Assembly: GCA_050953365.1 (NCBI GenBank)
Contig: JBMNMN010000022.1
Span: 1-21,717, forward strand
Direction of reading: 5' to 3'
Length of the DNA stretch: 21,717 nucleotides
Source: UBA1426 sp050953365
GTDB taxonomy: Bacteria; Bacillota; Clostridia; Peptostreptococcales; Anaerovoracaceae
Shown here in pieces: positions 1 through 8,019 of the stretch. Numbering within the stretch: the first letter of the stretch is position 1; each line of letters opens with the position of its first letter. A program made the translations under genes and the position numbers. The notes beneath the pieces were generated by a model that worked only from the letters and a program-made list of their open reading frames with translations, ran no database searches and had not been told where the DNA came from.

Positions 1-504
1 AATTTCCGCTTCATGGCCTTCCCCGGAGCGAACCAGTACGTTTTCAAATACGAGACCTCTTTCTCCTCCAAAACGGACGCTTACCATTTGCTTATCTTTT
101 ACGCCCGCTTCCTTAGCCTGTTCGGCGGACAGATGCACGTGACGAAGAGCAACAATGGCGCCGTGATCGATTTCTATTTCACCGGCAGGGCCAATCAACT
201 TCAGTCCGGGTGTTCCTTCAAGCTTCCCGGATTCTTTAACGGGAGCGGCGACGCCTATGGCCCTGGCATCGGTCATGGCAAGCTCTACCTGCGTCTCTTT
301 TCTTACAGGTCCCAAGATACGTACCCCTTTCAGGGTTCCTTTCGGACCAACTATATCCACTTTCTCTTCCGCTGCATACTGACCGGGCTGTTTCAAAGGT
401 TTGAAGGGGGTTAACTGGTACCCTTTTCCAAAGAGCGCTTCCAGATCTTCAAGAGAAAGATGTAGATGTTTGTTTGATAATCCCACGGGTACTTTGTAAG
501 ACAT
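1..504 (-). CDS. pduL: Phosphate propanoyltransferase (PduL-type phosphotransacylase), C-terminus cut by window edge
   Basis: The frame is open from the start codon at 504 to the window edge, giving 168 residues with no stop. It begins MSYKVPVGLSNKHLHLS and contains the PduL-family hallmarks PGQYAAEEKVDIVGPKG, VRILGPVRKETQVELAMTDA and RHVHLSAEQAKEAG. The two His-rich stretches (HLHLS and RHVHLS) supply the metal ligands in this family. PduL enzymes move acyl groups between CoA and phosphate (propanoyl- or acetyl-CoA to acyl phosphate), usually feeding an acyl kinase that makes ATP. A GGAGG at 514-518 lies ten bases before the ATG, and the hpt stop codon is 15 bp upstream, so the gene is probably co-transcribed with hpt. 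No microcompartment shell gene is visible, so a housekeeping phosphotransacylase role (acetate or propionate metabolism) is more likely than a pdu organelle role. That last point is inference. Confidence 0.88.
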   Translation of the reverse strand, partial: MSYKVPVGLSNKHLHLSLEDLEALFGKGYQLTPFKPLKQPGQYAAEEKVDIVGPKGTLKGVRILGPVRKETQVELAMTDARAIGVAAPVKESGKLEGTPGLKLIGPAGEIEIDHGAIVALRHVHLSAEQAKEAGVKDKQMVSVRFGGERGLVFENVLVRSGEGHEAEI

Positions 505-519
505 TGCTTTTTTCCTCCA

Positions 520-1053
520 TTATTCTTCTTCTAAATAACTTATATAGGGTAGATTGCGGTACATCTGATTGTAATCCAGTCCGTAACCCACGATAAACTT
601 GTTTTCAATGGAGAAACCTATGTAGTCTGCCTTAACATCGGCGACTCTTCTCTCCGGCTTGTCAAGAAGCGTGCAGATCTTTAAGCTTTTGGGGTTTCTC
701 GCCAGCAGGTACTCCTTTAAATATTTTAATGTAAGTCCCGAATCGATGATGTCTTCAACGATGATCACATTTTCTCCTTCGATGTTGGAGTCCAGATCTT
801 TCAGGATACGTACCACGCCGGTGCTCTCTGTAGAAGCGCCGTAGCTTGATACTGCCATGAAATCAATCTTCGTCTCCACATTCAGCTCTCGGATCAAATC
901 ACTCATGAAAATAACTGCACCTTTGAGTATACAGATAGCCAGTATGGATTCCCCTTTATAGTCCCTTGAGATCTCCTTACCCAGCTCAGCGACTCGCTCT
1001 CTCAGCTCTTCCTTGCCGATCATCACATCACCGAATACGTATTTCTTTTCCAT
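520..1053 (-). CDS. hpt: Hypoxanthine phosphoribosyltransferase
   Basis: The 177-residue product matches the length of bacterial HPRT. The phosphoribosyl-pyrophosphate binding signature VIIVEDIIDSGLTL is at residues 96-109, with the acidic pair ED at 100-101. The flexible loop SSYGAST begins near residue 69, and the C-terminal FIVGYGLDYNQMYRNLPYI is typical of the family, where it helps bind the purine. The enzyme salvages hypoxanthine (and often guanine) with PRPP to give IMP or GMP in the cytoplasm. An AAAGGAG lies about seven bases before the ATG. It sits between the DUF1232 gene (26 bp upstream) and pduL (15 bp downstream), all on the same strand, which suggests one transcript. In many Firmicutes hpt is beside tilS and ftsH; the position here, downstream of engB, is different but not remarkable. 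Confidence 0.95.
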   Translation of the reverse strand: MEKKYVFGDVMIGKEELRERVAELGKEISRDYKGESILAICILKGAVIFMSDLIRELNVETKIDFMAVSSYGASTESTGVVRILKDLDSNIEGENVIIVEDIIDSGLTLKYLKEYLLARNPKSLKICTLLDKPERRVADVKADYIGFSIENKFIVGYGLDYNQMYRNLPYISYLEEE

Positions 1054-1079
1054 TCTTTGCTCCTTTGTTGCTGGTTTTT

Positions 1080-1424
1080 TTATTGGGTTTCGCGCTCGTC
1101 GTCGCCTTCATCCTTCACTTCAAATTTTACATCATCTATGATCTTTTTGCCACGGAATCTTTTTTCCGGGGCAATCTCTTTTTCACCGAGCCAATATTTA
1201 TCAAGCTCATTCCTCAAGTAATATATGATAGAGCCCCAAATCACCAGATCATCAATTATGCCAAAGAGGAGGATAGGGGTCGGTATCAGATCAAAGGGCC
1301 ACAGAAAATAGAGGATCCCCAATATTACAATGAGCTTCTTTCTGAAAGGCACCGTTTTATCTCGTAGAAAGGGTGGAATCGCCTTAATACGACGCATCAA
1401 TACTCGCATAAAAATGAATTGCAT
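1080..1424 (-). CDS. DUF1232 (YkvA-like) small membrane protein
   Basis: The product has 114 residues. The central part, LIVILGILYFLWPFDLIPTP followed by ILLFGIIDDLVIWGSIIYYL, matches the DUF1232/YkvA pattern: a hydrophobic segment, the xPxDLIP motif, a turn, and a second hydrophobic segment with a DDL motif. The C-terminal 35 residues are highly charged and probably cytoplasmic. No biochemical function is established for this family. The start was chosen because GGAGGGG lies six bases before this ATG. The engB stop codon is only two bases upstream, so translation is likely coupled to engB. An internal Met at residue 6 is possible but has no better ribosome binding site. Confidence 0.85.
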   Translation of the reverse strand: MQFIFMRVLMRRIKAIPPFLRDKTVPFRKKLIVILGILYFLWPFDLIPTPILLFGIIDDLVIWGSIIYYLRNELDKYWLGEKEIAPEKRFRGKKIIDDVKFEVKDEGDDERETQ

Positions 1425-1426
1425 TC

Positions 1427-2017
1427 CTACCCCTCCTTCAGAATCGCATCGAGCGCTTTCAACAACTCCTCATACCCGGTCCTCTTCAAAGCCGAAACCG
1501 GTATTATAATATCTTTCTCGTTAAGCCCCAGGGTTTTGCGAATCACGCTGAGATTTTTCGCCAGCTCGCTCCTTGACACTTTGTCGGCTTTTGTAGCTAC
1601 AACCAAACCGTCTAATCCGTAATGCCGCATCCACTCATACATCTGAATATCCTGTGCCGTGGGAACATGACGCACATCTACCAGCTGAATCGTCTTAACA
1701 AGATTGGGACGATTAGAAAGGTAACTTTCTATCATCTTCCCCCAACTTTCGCTTGTAGAACGGGATACCTTAGCATAGCCGTAGCCCGGCAGGTCAACGA
1801 TGCGAAAATCGTCATTCACATCATAAAAATTGATGGTCCTGGTCTTTCCGGGATTCCCGCTGACCTTAGCCAGACTTTTTCGATTGAGCAGCATGTTGAT
1901 CAGCGAGGATTTGCCCACATTCGAGCGCCCCGCTATGGCTATTTCCTTTCTGCTCAGATCCGGAAACTGATCCGGTTTTACGGCAACGGCAGAGAGTTCC
2001 GCCTTTTTAATAATCAT
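1427..2017 (-). CDS. engB: Ribosome biogenesis GTP-binding protein EngB (YsxC/YihA)
   Basis: The 196-residue product is a single TRAFAC-class GTPase domain. Motifs visible in order are G1 GRSNVGKS (residues 30-37), the switch region around GNPGKTRTINFY, G3 DLPGYG (75-80), G4 TKAD (142-145) and G5 VSALK (174-178). EngB acts in late assembly of the 50S ribosomal subunit and is essential in many bacteria. The start codon overlaps the lon stop by four bases (ATGA), a classic translational coupling arrangement. The lon-engB order is common in Firmicutes. The identification rests on the motifs, the length and the neighbourhood and is secure. Confidence 0.96.
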   Translation of the reverse strand: MIIKKAELSAVAVKPDQFPDLSRKEIAIAGRSNVGKSSLINMLLNRKSLAKVSGNPGKTRTINFYDVNDDFRIVDLPGYGYAKVSRSTSESWGKMIESYLSNRPNLVKTIQLVDVRHVPTAQDIQMYEWMRHYGLDGLVVATKADKVSRSELAKNLSVIRKTLGLNEKDIIIPVSALKRTGYEELLKALDAILKEG

Positions 2018-4395
2018 TTTCTCACCAAAGCTAAGTCCAGAATCTCATCCAATGTTTCAACGAGAATGAGTTTCATCCGTCTGCGCACGTTGGATGGAAT
2101 CTCTTGAATATCGGCTTCGTTTTCCTTTGGCAACAGAACGGTAGTGATTCCTGCGCGATGGGCTGCCAGCACCTTTTCGCGAATTCCTCCCACCGGAAGC
2201 ACTTTGCCGCGCAGTGTAATTTCTCCTGTCATTGCCAGATCCTTTTTTACAGGAATGCCTGTAAGAGCGGATATAACGGAAGTGCACATAGTAACTCCGG
2301 CGGAAGGCCCGTCCTTTGGAGTTGCCCCTTCAGGAATATGGATATGCAGGTCTTTTTCCTTGTAGAAATTCTCTTCGATGCCCAACTCTTTCGCTCTGGA
2401 GCGTATATAGCTGATGCCGGCTTTGGCGGATTCCTGCATTACCTCTCCAAGCTGTCCCGTCAGGACTAAAGTCCCGCTTCCGGGAACAACAGCGGTCTCA
2501 ATGGACAGAGTATCTCCGCCAACAATGGTCCAAGCAAGACCGGTTGTCACACCGACTTCGTTCTCTCCTTCTATTTTATCATAACGGAAGCGTTTCTTTC
2601 CAAGATATTTTTCAACATTTGCCGCAGTAATGTTTATGGGTACCTTTTGCTTCTCCGCCACCCGCTTAGCTGCCTTTCTGCAAATGGTAGCAATCTCCCT
2701 TTCCAGATTTCGGACGCCGGACTCTCTCGTATAATTGTTAATAACGGTTCGAATTGCCGTTTCCGAGAAATTCAGATCCGATTCCTTCAAACCATGTTCT
2801 TTGATTTTCTTGGGAATCAAGTATTGCTCGGCAATCTTCACCTTCTCTTCTTCCGTATAACCGGGAACTTCAATAACTTCCATACGATCCAGGAGAGGTC
2901 TGGGTATGGTATCCGTCGTGTTTGCCGTGGTGATAAACATCACCTTGGATAAATCGAAAGGAACCTCCAGGTAATGGTCCGTAAAGTCTTTGTTCTGCTC
3001 CGGATCCAGAACCTCAAGCAAAGCAGAGGCAGGATCCCCACGGAAATCCGTCCCGATCTTGTCCACTTCGTCAAAGAGGAAAACCGGATTGTTGGTTTTG
3101 CCTTCTTTGATGGCCGATATGATCCTTCCGGGAATGGCCCCGATATAGGTTCTGCGGTGGCCGCGAATCTCCGCTTCATCTCTCACTCCGCCCAGGGACA
3201 TGCGAACAAAGTTCCGGTTCAACGCTCTGGCAATGGATTTAGCGATGGATGTTTTTCCTGTTCCCGGCGGGCCGACCAGGCAGAGAATGGGGCCCTTCAT
3301 GCTCTTAGAAAGCTGGATTACCGCAAGATACTCCAGAACCCGTTCTTTTACCTTGTCCAGACCGTAATGATCCTCATTGAGGATGGCTTCTGCCAGTTTA
3401 ATATCCTTGTTGTCCCTGGAGGACTTATTCCATGGAAGGGCTAAAATCCACTCCACATAAGTACGGATCACACCGCCTTCGGCAGAATTGGACTGAATCT
3501 TTTTGAAACGCTTGATCTCCTTTTCCACTTTTTCGTGGACAGCAGGCTGAAGCTTGAGTTTCTTCAACTGCTGAAGCCAGTTTTGAATCTCGTCTTCCGT
3601 ATCTTCATCCTCGCCTAATTCCTCCTGAATTACGCGAAGCTGTTCTTTCAGGTAATACTCCCTCTGGCTCTTGTTGATCTGTGTTCTGACTTTATTTGTT
3701 ATGGAGTTTTCAATCTTAAGGATCTCGATTTCCTTTGTCAGGATTGTGTTAAGGATTTCAAGACGCTCTTCGACATCGAAGGCCTCCAGTATCTGCTGCT
3801 TTTCTTCCGTCTTGATATCAAGATGAGAGGTAACCACATCCGCCAGCCTTCCGGGCTGTTCTACCGAAGCAACGGAAGGATAAACCTCTTGAGAAATCCT
3901 CGGGCTGTAGCTGATGTATTCCTCAAAAGAGGATAATACGGCCCGCATCAACGCCACGATCTTCGGCGGAACGTTTTCATATTCTTCTTCGTTGATGGCC
4001 GTTACCCTGCATTTGAAATAGGGAACCTCAAAGATGAACTCATCGATGCGTCCTCTGCTTACACCTTCCACAAGTACCCGAATCGTGTCGCCGGGCAAAC
4101 GCAGCATCTGCTTTATCTTGGCGATTGTCCCGACTCTATAAAAATCATCTCTGGTGGGCAGGTCCGTTTCCGCGCTAATCTGGGCCGATAAAAATACGGT
4201 TTGGTTCATCATCATGGCTTTTTCCAAAGCGCTGATGGACTTTTCCCTACCTATGTCAAAATGAAGAACCATGTACGGAAAGACCAATAGCCCCCTGAGG
4301 GGGATCATAGGCATGACTCCATTCATGTCTTCATAATCGTCATCATCTCTGTCGTCGCGATCGAATATTCTGTCGTCCTCATTGATTTTCGACAC
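2014..4395 (-). CDS. lon: Endopeptidase La (ATP-dependent Lon protease, LonA type)
   Basis: The 793-residue product has the full LonA layout: an N-terminal substrate-recognition domain (about residues 28-230), a coiled linker, and an AAA+ ATPase with Walker A GPPGTGKT (375-382) and Walker B PVFLFDEVD (437-445). The C-terminal protease domain has catalytic Ser698 in PKDGPSAG and Lys741 in GGIREKVLAA, 43 residues apart as in other Lon proteases. Lon degrades misfolded and regulatory proteins in the cytoplasm. Translation starts at GTG (4393-4395) behind a very strong AAGGAGG. An oddity is the first 23 residues, which are strongly acidic (for example DRDDRDDDDYED) and lie before the usual family start near VMPMIPLRG. 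The gene is separated from clpX by an intrinsic terminator and overlaps engB by four bases. Confidence 0.97.
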   Translation of the reverse strand: MSKINEDDRIFDRDDRDDDDYEDMNGVMPMIPLRGLLVFPYMVLHFDIGREKSISALEKAMMMNQTVFLSAQISAETDLPTRDDFYRVGTIAKIKQMLRLPGDTIRVLVEGVSRGRIDEFIFEVPYFKCRVTAINEEEYENVPPKIVALMRAVLSSFEEYISYSPRISQEVYPSVASVEQPGRLADVVTSHLDIKTEEKQQILEAFDVEERLEILNTILTKEIEILKIENSITNKVRTQINKSQREYYLKEQLRVIQEELGEDEDTEDEIQNWLQQLKKLKLQPAVHEKVEKEIKRFKKIQSNSAEGGVIRTYVEWILALPWNKSSRDNKDIKLAEAILNEDHYGLDKVKERVLEYLAVIQLSKSMKGPILCLVGPPGTGKTSIAKSIARALNRNFVRMSLGGVRDEAEIRGHRRTYIGAIPGRIISAIKEGKTNNPVFLFDEVDKIGTDFRGDPASALLEVLDPEQNKDFTDHYLEVPFDLSKVMFITTANTTDTIPRPLLDRMEVIEVPGYTEEEKVKIAEQYLIPKKIKEHGLKESDLNFSETAIRTVINNYTRESGVRNLEREIATICRKAAKRVAEKQKVPINITAANVEKYLGKKRFRYDKIEGENEVGVTTGLAWTIVGGDTLSIETAVVPGSGTLVLTGQLGEVMQESAKAGISYIRSRAKELGIEENFYKEKDLHIHIPEGATPKDGPSAGVTMCTSVISALTGIPVKKDLAMTGEITLRGKVLPVGGIREKVLAAHRAGITTVLLPKENEADIQEIPSNVRRRMKLILVETLDEILDLALVRK

Positions 4396-4415
4396 TTTTC
4401 ACACCTCCTTAGCTG

Positions 4416-4445
4416 AAAAACAGGCGGCAGGCGCCGTCTGTTTTT
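4416..4445 (-). terminator. Intrinsic terminator between clpX and lon
   Basis: A 13-bp hairpin (arms 4416-4428 and 4433-4445, one G-U pair, loop of four bases) has an A-run on one side and a T-run on the other, so it can act on both strands. On the minus strand it lies just past the clpX stop codon and just before the lon ribosome binding site. It should end or attenuate tig-clpP-clpX transcription and so reduce lon expression from that promoter. I did not find a convincing separate lon promoter in the few bases available. Confidence 0.75.
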
Positions 4446-4450
4446 CTGTT

Positions 4451-5734
4451 TCACGATGCAGTCTCTTCTTTCTTCTCGAGCCTTTTTGCATCTCTGAGAA
4501 CTAAAGTCGGTCCTGTATTATGATCTATCGTGCTCTTTGTAATTATACACTTTCTGATGTCGTCTCTCGACGGGATATCAAACATAATGTCTGTCATCAC
4601 ATGTTCCATGATGCTCCTAAGCCCTCGAGCTCCCGTCTTTCTCTCGATGGCCTTTTCAGCCAGTCTGAGGATTGCATCCTCTTCGATTTCAAGTTCTACT
4701 CCATCCAGCTGGAATAGCTTCTTATACTGCTTCAACAATGCATTTTTCGGTTCCCGGATAATGCGGACCAGGGCTTCTTTTGATAACTCCTCCAAGGTAA
4801 CCACCACGGGCAGCCTTCCGATAAATTCGGGAATCAAACCGTATTTCAGAAGGTCTTCCGCCTGAACGGATTTCAGTACTTCCGCTCCCTCTGCTTTGGA
4901 GGCCCTTATCTGGGAGTTGAACCCAATGGTCTTTTCGCCGATCCTTCTTTGAATGATCTTATCGAGACCGTCAAAGGCGCCGCCGCAAATGAACAGTACA
5001 TTTGTGGTATCAAACTGTATGAAATCTTGATGGGGGTGTTTCCTGCCTCCTTGAGGCGGCACGCTTGCCACCGTTCCTTCGAGAATCTTCAACAGCGCCT
5101 GCTGTACGCCTTCCCCGCTGACATCACGGGTAATGGAGGGATTCTCTGTCTTTCTTGCGATCTTATCAATCTCATCCACATACACGATGCCTTTTTGGGC
5201 CTTTTCTATGTCATAATCCGCCGCTTGAATCAGCTTAAGCAGAATATTCTCCACATCTTCCCCTACATATCCGGCCTCGGTCAGCGTTGTGGCGTCGGCG
5301 ATGGCGAAGGGCACATTAAGGATCTTTGCCAGGGTCTGAGCCAGCAGGGTCTTTCCTGAGCCGGTGGGACCGATCATAATAATGTTGCTCTTCTGTATTT
5401 CTACATCTTCATCAACCATGCCCCGCATGGCGCCTATTCTCTTATAATGATTATAGACGGCTACGGACAATGCTTTCTTCGCATCTTCCTGACCGATTAC
5501 ATACTCGGACAGCGCATCGGCGATCTCCTTCGGTTTCGGTAACGATGCCGGGTCGCCAAAACCGCTGTCCCTTAATGTCATATCTGCGAATTCTTCTTTT
5601 ATGATGTCCTGGCACAGATCGATGCATTCATCGCATATATACACGTTCGGTCCTGCGACAAGCCGTCTTACCTGATCCTGCGGCTTACCGCAAAATGAAC
5701 ATTTTAATTGCTTGGATTCATCATATTTTCCCAT
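4451..5734 (-). CDS. clpX: ATP-dependent Clp protease ATP-binding subunit ClpX
   Basis: The 427-residue product has the N-terminal zinc-binding domain with Cys12, Cys15, Cys34 and Cys37, then an AAA+ module. The module has Walker A GPTGSGKT (122-129), the pore-1 loop GYVG (155-158), Walker B VYVDEID (184-190), the RKH pore loop (231-233) and the sensor-2 GAR (368-370). The ClpP-docking loop IGF is present at 270-272, so it should partner with the ClpP encoded just upstream. ClpX unfolds tagged substrates and feeds them into ClpP. GAAAGGAAG precedes the ATG, and the clpP stop is 26 bp away. The gene is followed by an intrinsic terminator. Confidence 0.98.
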   Translation of the reverse strand: MGKYDESKQLKCSFCGKPQDQVRRLVAGPNVYICDECIDLCQDIIKEEFADMTLRDSGFGDPASLPKPKEIADALSEYVIGQEDAKKALSVAVYNHYKRIGAMRGMVDEDVEIQKSNIIMIGPTGSGKTLLAQTLAKILNVPFAIADATTLTEAGYVGEDVENILLKLIQAADYDIEKAQKGIVYVDEIDKIARKTENPSITRDVSGEGVQQALLKILEGTVASVPPQGGRKHPHQDFIQFDTTNVLFICGGAFDGLDKIIQRRIGEKTIGFNSQIRASKAEGAEVLKSVQAEDLLKYGLIPEFIGRLPVVVTLEELSKEALVRIIREPKNALLKQYKKLFQLDGVELEIEEDAILRLAEKAIERKTGARGLRSIMEHVMTDIMFDIPSRDDIRKCIITKSTIDHNTGPTLVLRDAKRLEKKEETAS

Positions 5735-5760
5735 AATACTTCCTTTCGATTTACTTTGTT

Positions 5761-6348
5761 TTATCCGTCTCTGGAGACGAGTACCTTATCAATAATCCCG
5801 TATGCCAGAGCTTCTTCCACATCCATGAAATTGTCGCGATCCGTATCTTTGGCAATTCGTTCAAGGGGCTGCCCGGTTCTTTCGCTGAGAATCCGGTTCA
5901 GTTTATCCCTGGTTTTAATGATGCGCTCCGCATGGATCCTCAGATCTTCCGCCTGTCCCGATATACCTCCAAGAGGCTGGTGAATCATTATTTCCGCATT
6001 GGGCAGCGCAAACCTTTTTCCTTTTGTTCCGGCGGCCAATAAGAAAGCTCCCATGCTGGCGGCCATTCCGATGCAAATCGTAGATACGTCTGGTTTAATA
6101 TATTGCATTGTATCGTAAATTGCCATACCCGCAGAAATGGATCCGCCGGGACTGTTGATGTAAAAGTTGATGTCTTTCGTGGGGTCTTCCGCTTCCAGGA
6201 ACAGAAGCTGCGCCACTACAATACTGGCCGTGTGCGCGTTCACTTCCTCACCGAGGAAGACGATACGGTCCTTTAACAGTCTTGAATAGATATCGTAAGA
6301 TCTCTCTCCGCGGCTGGTTTGTTCAACCACCATTGGGATTAATGACAT
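5761..6348 (-). CDS. clpP: ATP-dependent Clp protease proteolytic subunit ClpP
   Basis: The 195-residue product is a standard-length ClpP. The catalytic triad can be read directly: Ser98 in GMAASMGAF, His123 in MIHQPLGG, and Asp172 in KDTDRDNFM. The N-terminal MSLIPMVVEQ is the short propeptide/axial loop typical of the family. ClpP forms a double-heptamer barrel that degrades proteins unfolded by ClpX or ClpC. An AAGGGGG lies about seven bases before the ATG. It lies between tig (31 bp upstream) and clpX (26 bp downstream), an arrangement conserved across many bacteria. No CtsR box (GGTCAAA tandem) is visible nearby. Confidence 0.98.
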   Translation of the reverse strand: MSLIPMVVEQTSRGERSYDIYSRLLKDRIVFLGEEVNAHTASIVVAQLLFLEAEDPTKDINFYINSPGGSISAGMAIYDTMQYIKPDVSTICIGMAASMGAFLLAAGTKGKRFALPNAEIMIHQPLGGISGQAEDLRIHAERIIKTRDKLNRILSERTGQPLERIAKDTDRDNFMDVEEALAYGIIDKVLVSRDG

Positions 6349-6379
6349 ATGGTTTCCCCCTTCGTATTAATAACGGTTG

Positions 6380-7660
6380 TTACTCAATGACAGCGTTTTC
6401 ATACAGGAATTCAACCGCTTTTCTATTTCTAATATCCTGACGGAGATAGGTCATTCCCTGTTCACCCATGATCTCTTTCAGTTTATCCGTTTCCATTTTG
6501 TATTGTTCCGCCATAGCTGCCAGTTCTTTTTCTATATCTTCATCGGAAGCTGTAAGGTTCTCTGCATCGGCAACGGCTTCCACTAAAAGCTTGGTCTTTA
6601 CCTTTTTGTAGGCGTCGCCTTTCAGTTCCTCTCTGTACTCTTCCATGTTCTTATTCAAATACTCCAGGTAGTGCTCAAGATCCAATCCCTGGTAACGCAG
6701 CTGCTGCTGGAACTCCTGAAGCATATCGTCGATCTGGTTTTCTACCATTACATCCGGTATGTCTATCTCCGTAGCTTCGTAGACCTTTTCCAGAACGGCG
6801 TTCTTCATCTCGTACTCTGCCTTATCTTTCGCAATCTTTTCTAACTTATGCCTGATGTCTGCTTTCAATTCTTCCAACGTATCGAACTCGCTTACATCTT
6901 TTGCGAATTCATCGTCGATTTCGGGAAGCTCTGTTTCCTTTATCTCATGCACTTTGCATTTGAAAACGGCTTCTTTTCCTGCCAAATCGGAATGATAGTC
7001 TTCGGGGAAAGTGACTTTTACATCCCGCTCTTCTCCCGCTTTCGCGCCGATAAGCTGCTCTTCAAAGCCCGGAATGAAAACATTGGAACCTAAAGTAAGC
7101 GGTTGGCGCTCCGCAGTGCCGCCTTCAAACTGCTCTTCCCCGATAAAACCGGCATAGTCAATAAGTACGGTGTCGCCTTCCTTTGCAGGCCTATCCACCA
7201 CAACCAATCTGGAGTTTCTCTTCTGCATAGCTTCCAGATCTTTATTCACATCCTCGTCCGTCACCGTATCGTCTACCTTGGCAATTTTAACTCCTTTGTA
7301 ATCCTTTACCTGAACCTCCGGGGTTACGGTGACTTTCACTGTTACACCAAAGCCTTGGTTGGCTTCTATTTTATCAAAATCAGCGTAAGGCCTGTCTACC
7401 GGCTTGATGTTCAACTCATCTAACGCAACGGGGTAGGCGTCGGAAAACAGCTGGTTGATAGCATCCTCGTAGAATACATCCTCACCAAATTTCTTCTCAA
7501 TCAGCTTTCTCGGTGCCTTTCCCTTGCGGAAACCATCAATTACAAACCGATGTTTCGTTGCTTTATATGCATCGATGATCGCTTGTTCGAATTCATCCGC
7601 ACCAAAATCCATTTTAAATGTAACGTCGTTCTTTTCTCTGCCAAGCAATGTTGCCTTCAT
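6380..7660 (-). CDS. tig: Trigger factor, ribosome-associated chaperone and peptidyl-prolyl isomerase
   Basis: The 426-residue product has the three-part trigger factor layout. The N-terminal ribosome-binding domain carries the signature GFRKGKAPR (residues 43-51). An FKBP-type PPIase domain lies around residues 155-250 (GDTVLIDYAGFIGEEQFEGG through the VTFPEDYHSDLAGKEA region). The long helical C-terminal chaperone domain follows. Trigger factor docks at the ribosome exit tunnel and shields nascent chains. AGGAGG lies about nine bases before the ATG. It is the first gene of the tig-clpP-clpX unit, and a candidate promoter lies at 7714-7742. Confidence 0.97.
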   Translation of the reverse strand: MKATLLGREKNDVTFKMDFGADEFEQAIIDAYKATKHRFVIDGFRKGKAPRKLIEKKFGEDVFYEDAINQLFSDAYPVALDELNIKPVDRPYADFDKIEANQGFGVTVKVTVTPEVQVKDYKGVKIAKVDDTVTDEDVNKDLEAMQKRNSRLVVVDRPAKEGDTVLIDYAGFIGEEQFEGGTAERQPLTLGSNVFIPGFEEQLIGAKAGEERDVKVTFPEDYHSDLAGKEAVFKCKVHEIKETELPEIDDEFAKDVSEFDTLEELKADIRHKLEKIAKDKAEYEMKNAVLEKVYEATEIDIPDVMVENQIDDMLQEFQQQLRYQGLDLEHYLEYLNKNMEEYREELKGDAYKKVKTKLLVEAVADAENLTASDEDIEKELAAMAEQYKMETDKLKEIMGEQGMTYLRQDIRNRKAVEFLYENAVIE

Positions 7661-7713
7661 TTAATAATTTCCTCCTGTATCTAAAAAGTGTCACTTCATC
7701 AAACAGCGCATAC

Positions 7714-7742
7714 ATTATAACCTATAAAGTGAAAAATTTCGA
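7714..7742 (-). promoter_or_regulatory. Candidate promoter for tig-clpP-clpX
   Basis: On the minus strand a perfect TATAAT (7714-7719) is preceded, after a 17-bp spacer, by TCGAAA (7737-7742), which matches the -35 consensus TTGACA at four of six positions. It lies 54 bp upstream of the tig ATG and downstream of an AT-rich segment with several T-tracts that could act as an UP element. No CIRCE or CtsR operator was seen, so heat-shock control of that kind is not supported by the sequence. Confidence 0.55.
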
Positions 7743-7959
7743 CTGTAGAAATTTTCTTTTTTATTAATGTAGCCTTTTTTAAGTGGTTTTTTTTACTTCG
7801 TCATATATATACCCCATTAACAAGAGCAGAAAACAGTACCTTTTGGCATGTATTCATAAGTTTTTTTAGTTTTTTAGAGTTTTTCTATCGTTTTTCATCA
7901 AAATTCGCCAAAATTCTGCTCATGCTCGCCAGCTATTATGCTTTTTTCTCCTTTTTCGC
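7743..7959. other. AT-rich spacer with phased T-tracts and a long-range inverted repeat
   Basis: This non-coding stretch upstream of the tig promoter holds T-tracts at 7861-7867, 7870-7875, 7880-7884 and 7891-7895, with centres roughly 9-11 bp apart. Such spacing usually bends DNA. They are enclosed by an inverted repeat: AGCAGAA (7825-7831) and TTTTGGC (7841-7847) pair with GCCAAAA (7907-7913) and TTCTGCT (7914-7920). No ORF with a ribosome binding site is seen in it. Confidence 0.5.
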
Positions 7960-7998
7960 AAAAAATGTGGCCAACGTTATAAGGATTACATCGGCCAC
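7960..7998 (-). terminator. Intrinsic terminator downstream of the CYTH gene
   Basis: On the minus strand an 11-bp stem (arms 7988-7998 and 7967-7977, with two G-U pairs, core GTGGCC/GGCCAC) and a ten-base loop are followed at once by six T residues (plus-strand A-run 7960-7965). It lies about 20 bp after the CYTH stop codon and marks the end of the thpR-to-CYTH block. Confidence 0.8.
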
Positions 7999-8019
7999 GG
8001 ACTTACCTTTACTTCTCTA

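Noticed and set aside
7661..7760. CIRCE or CtsR operator before tig
   Set aside because: Neither TTAGCACTC/GAGTGCTAA nor tandem GGTCAAA is present.
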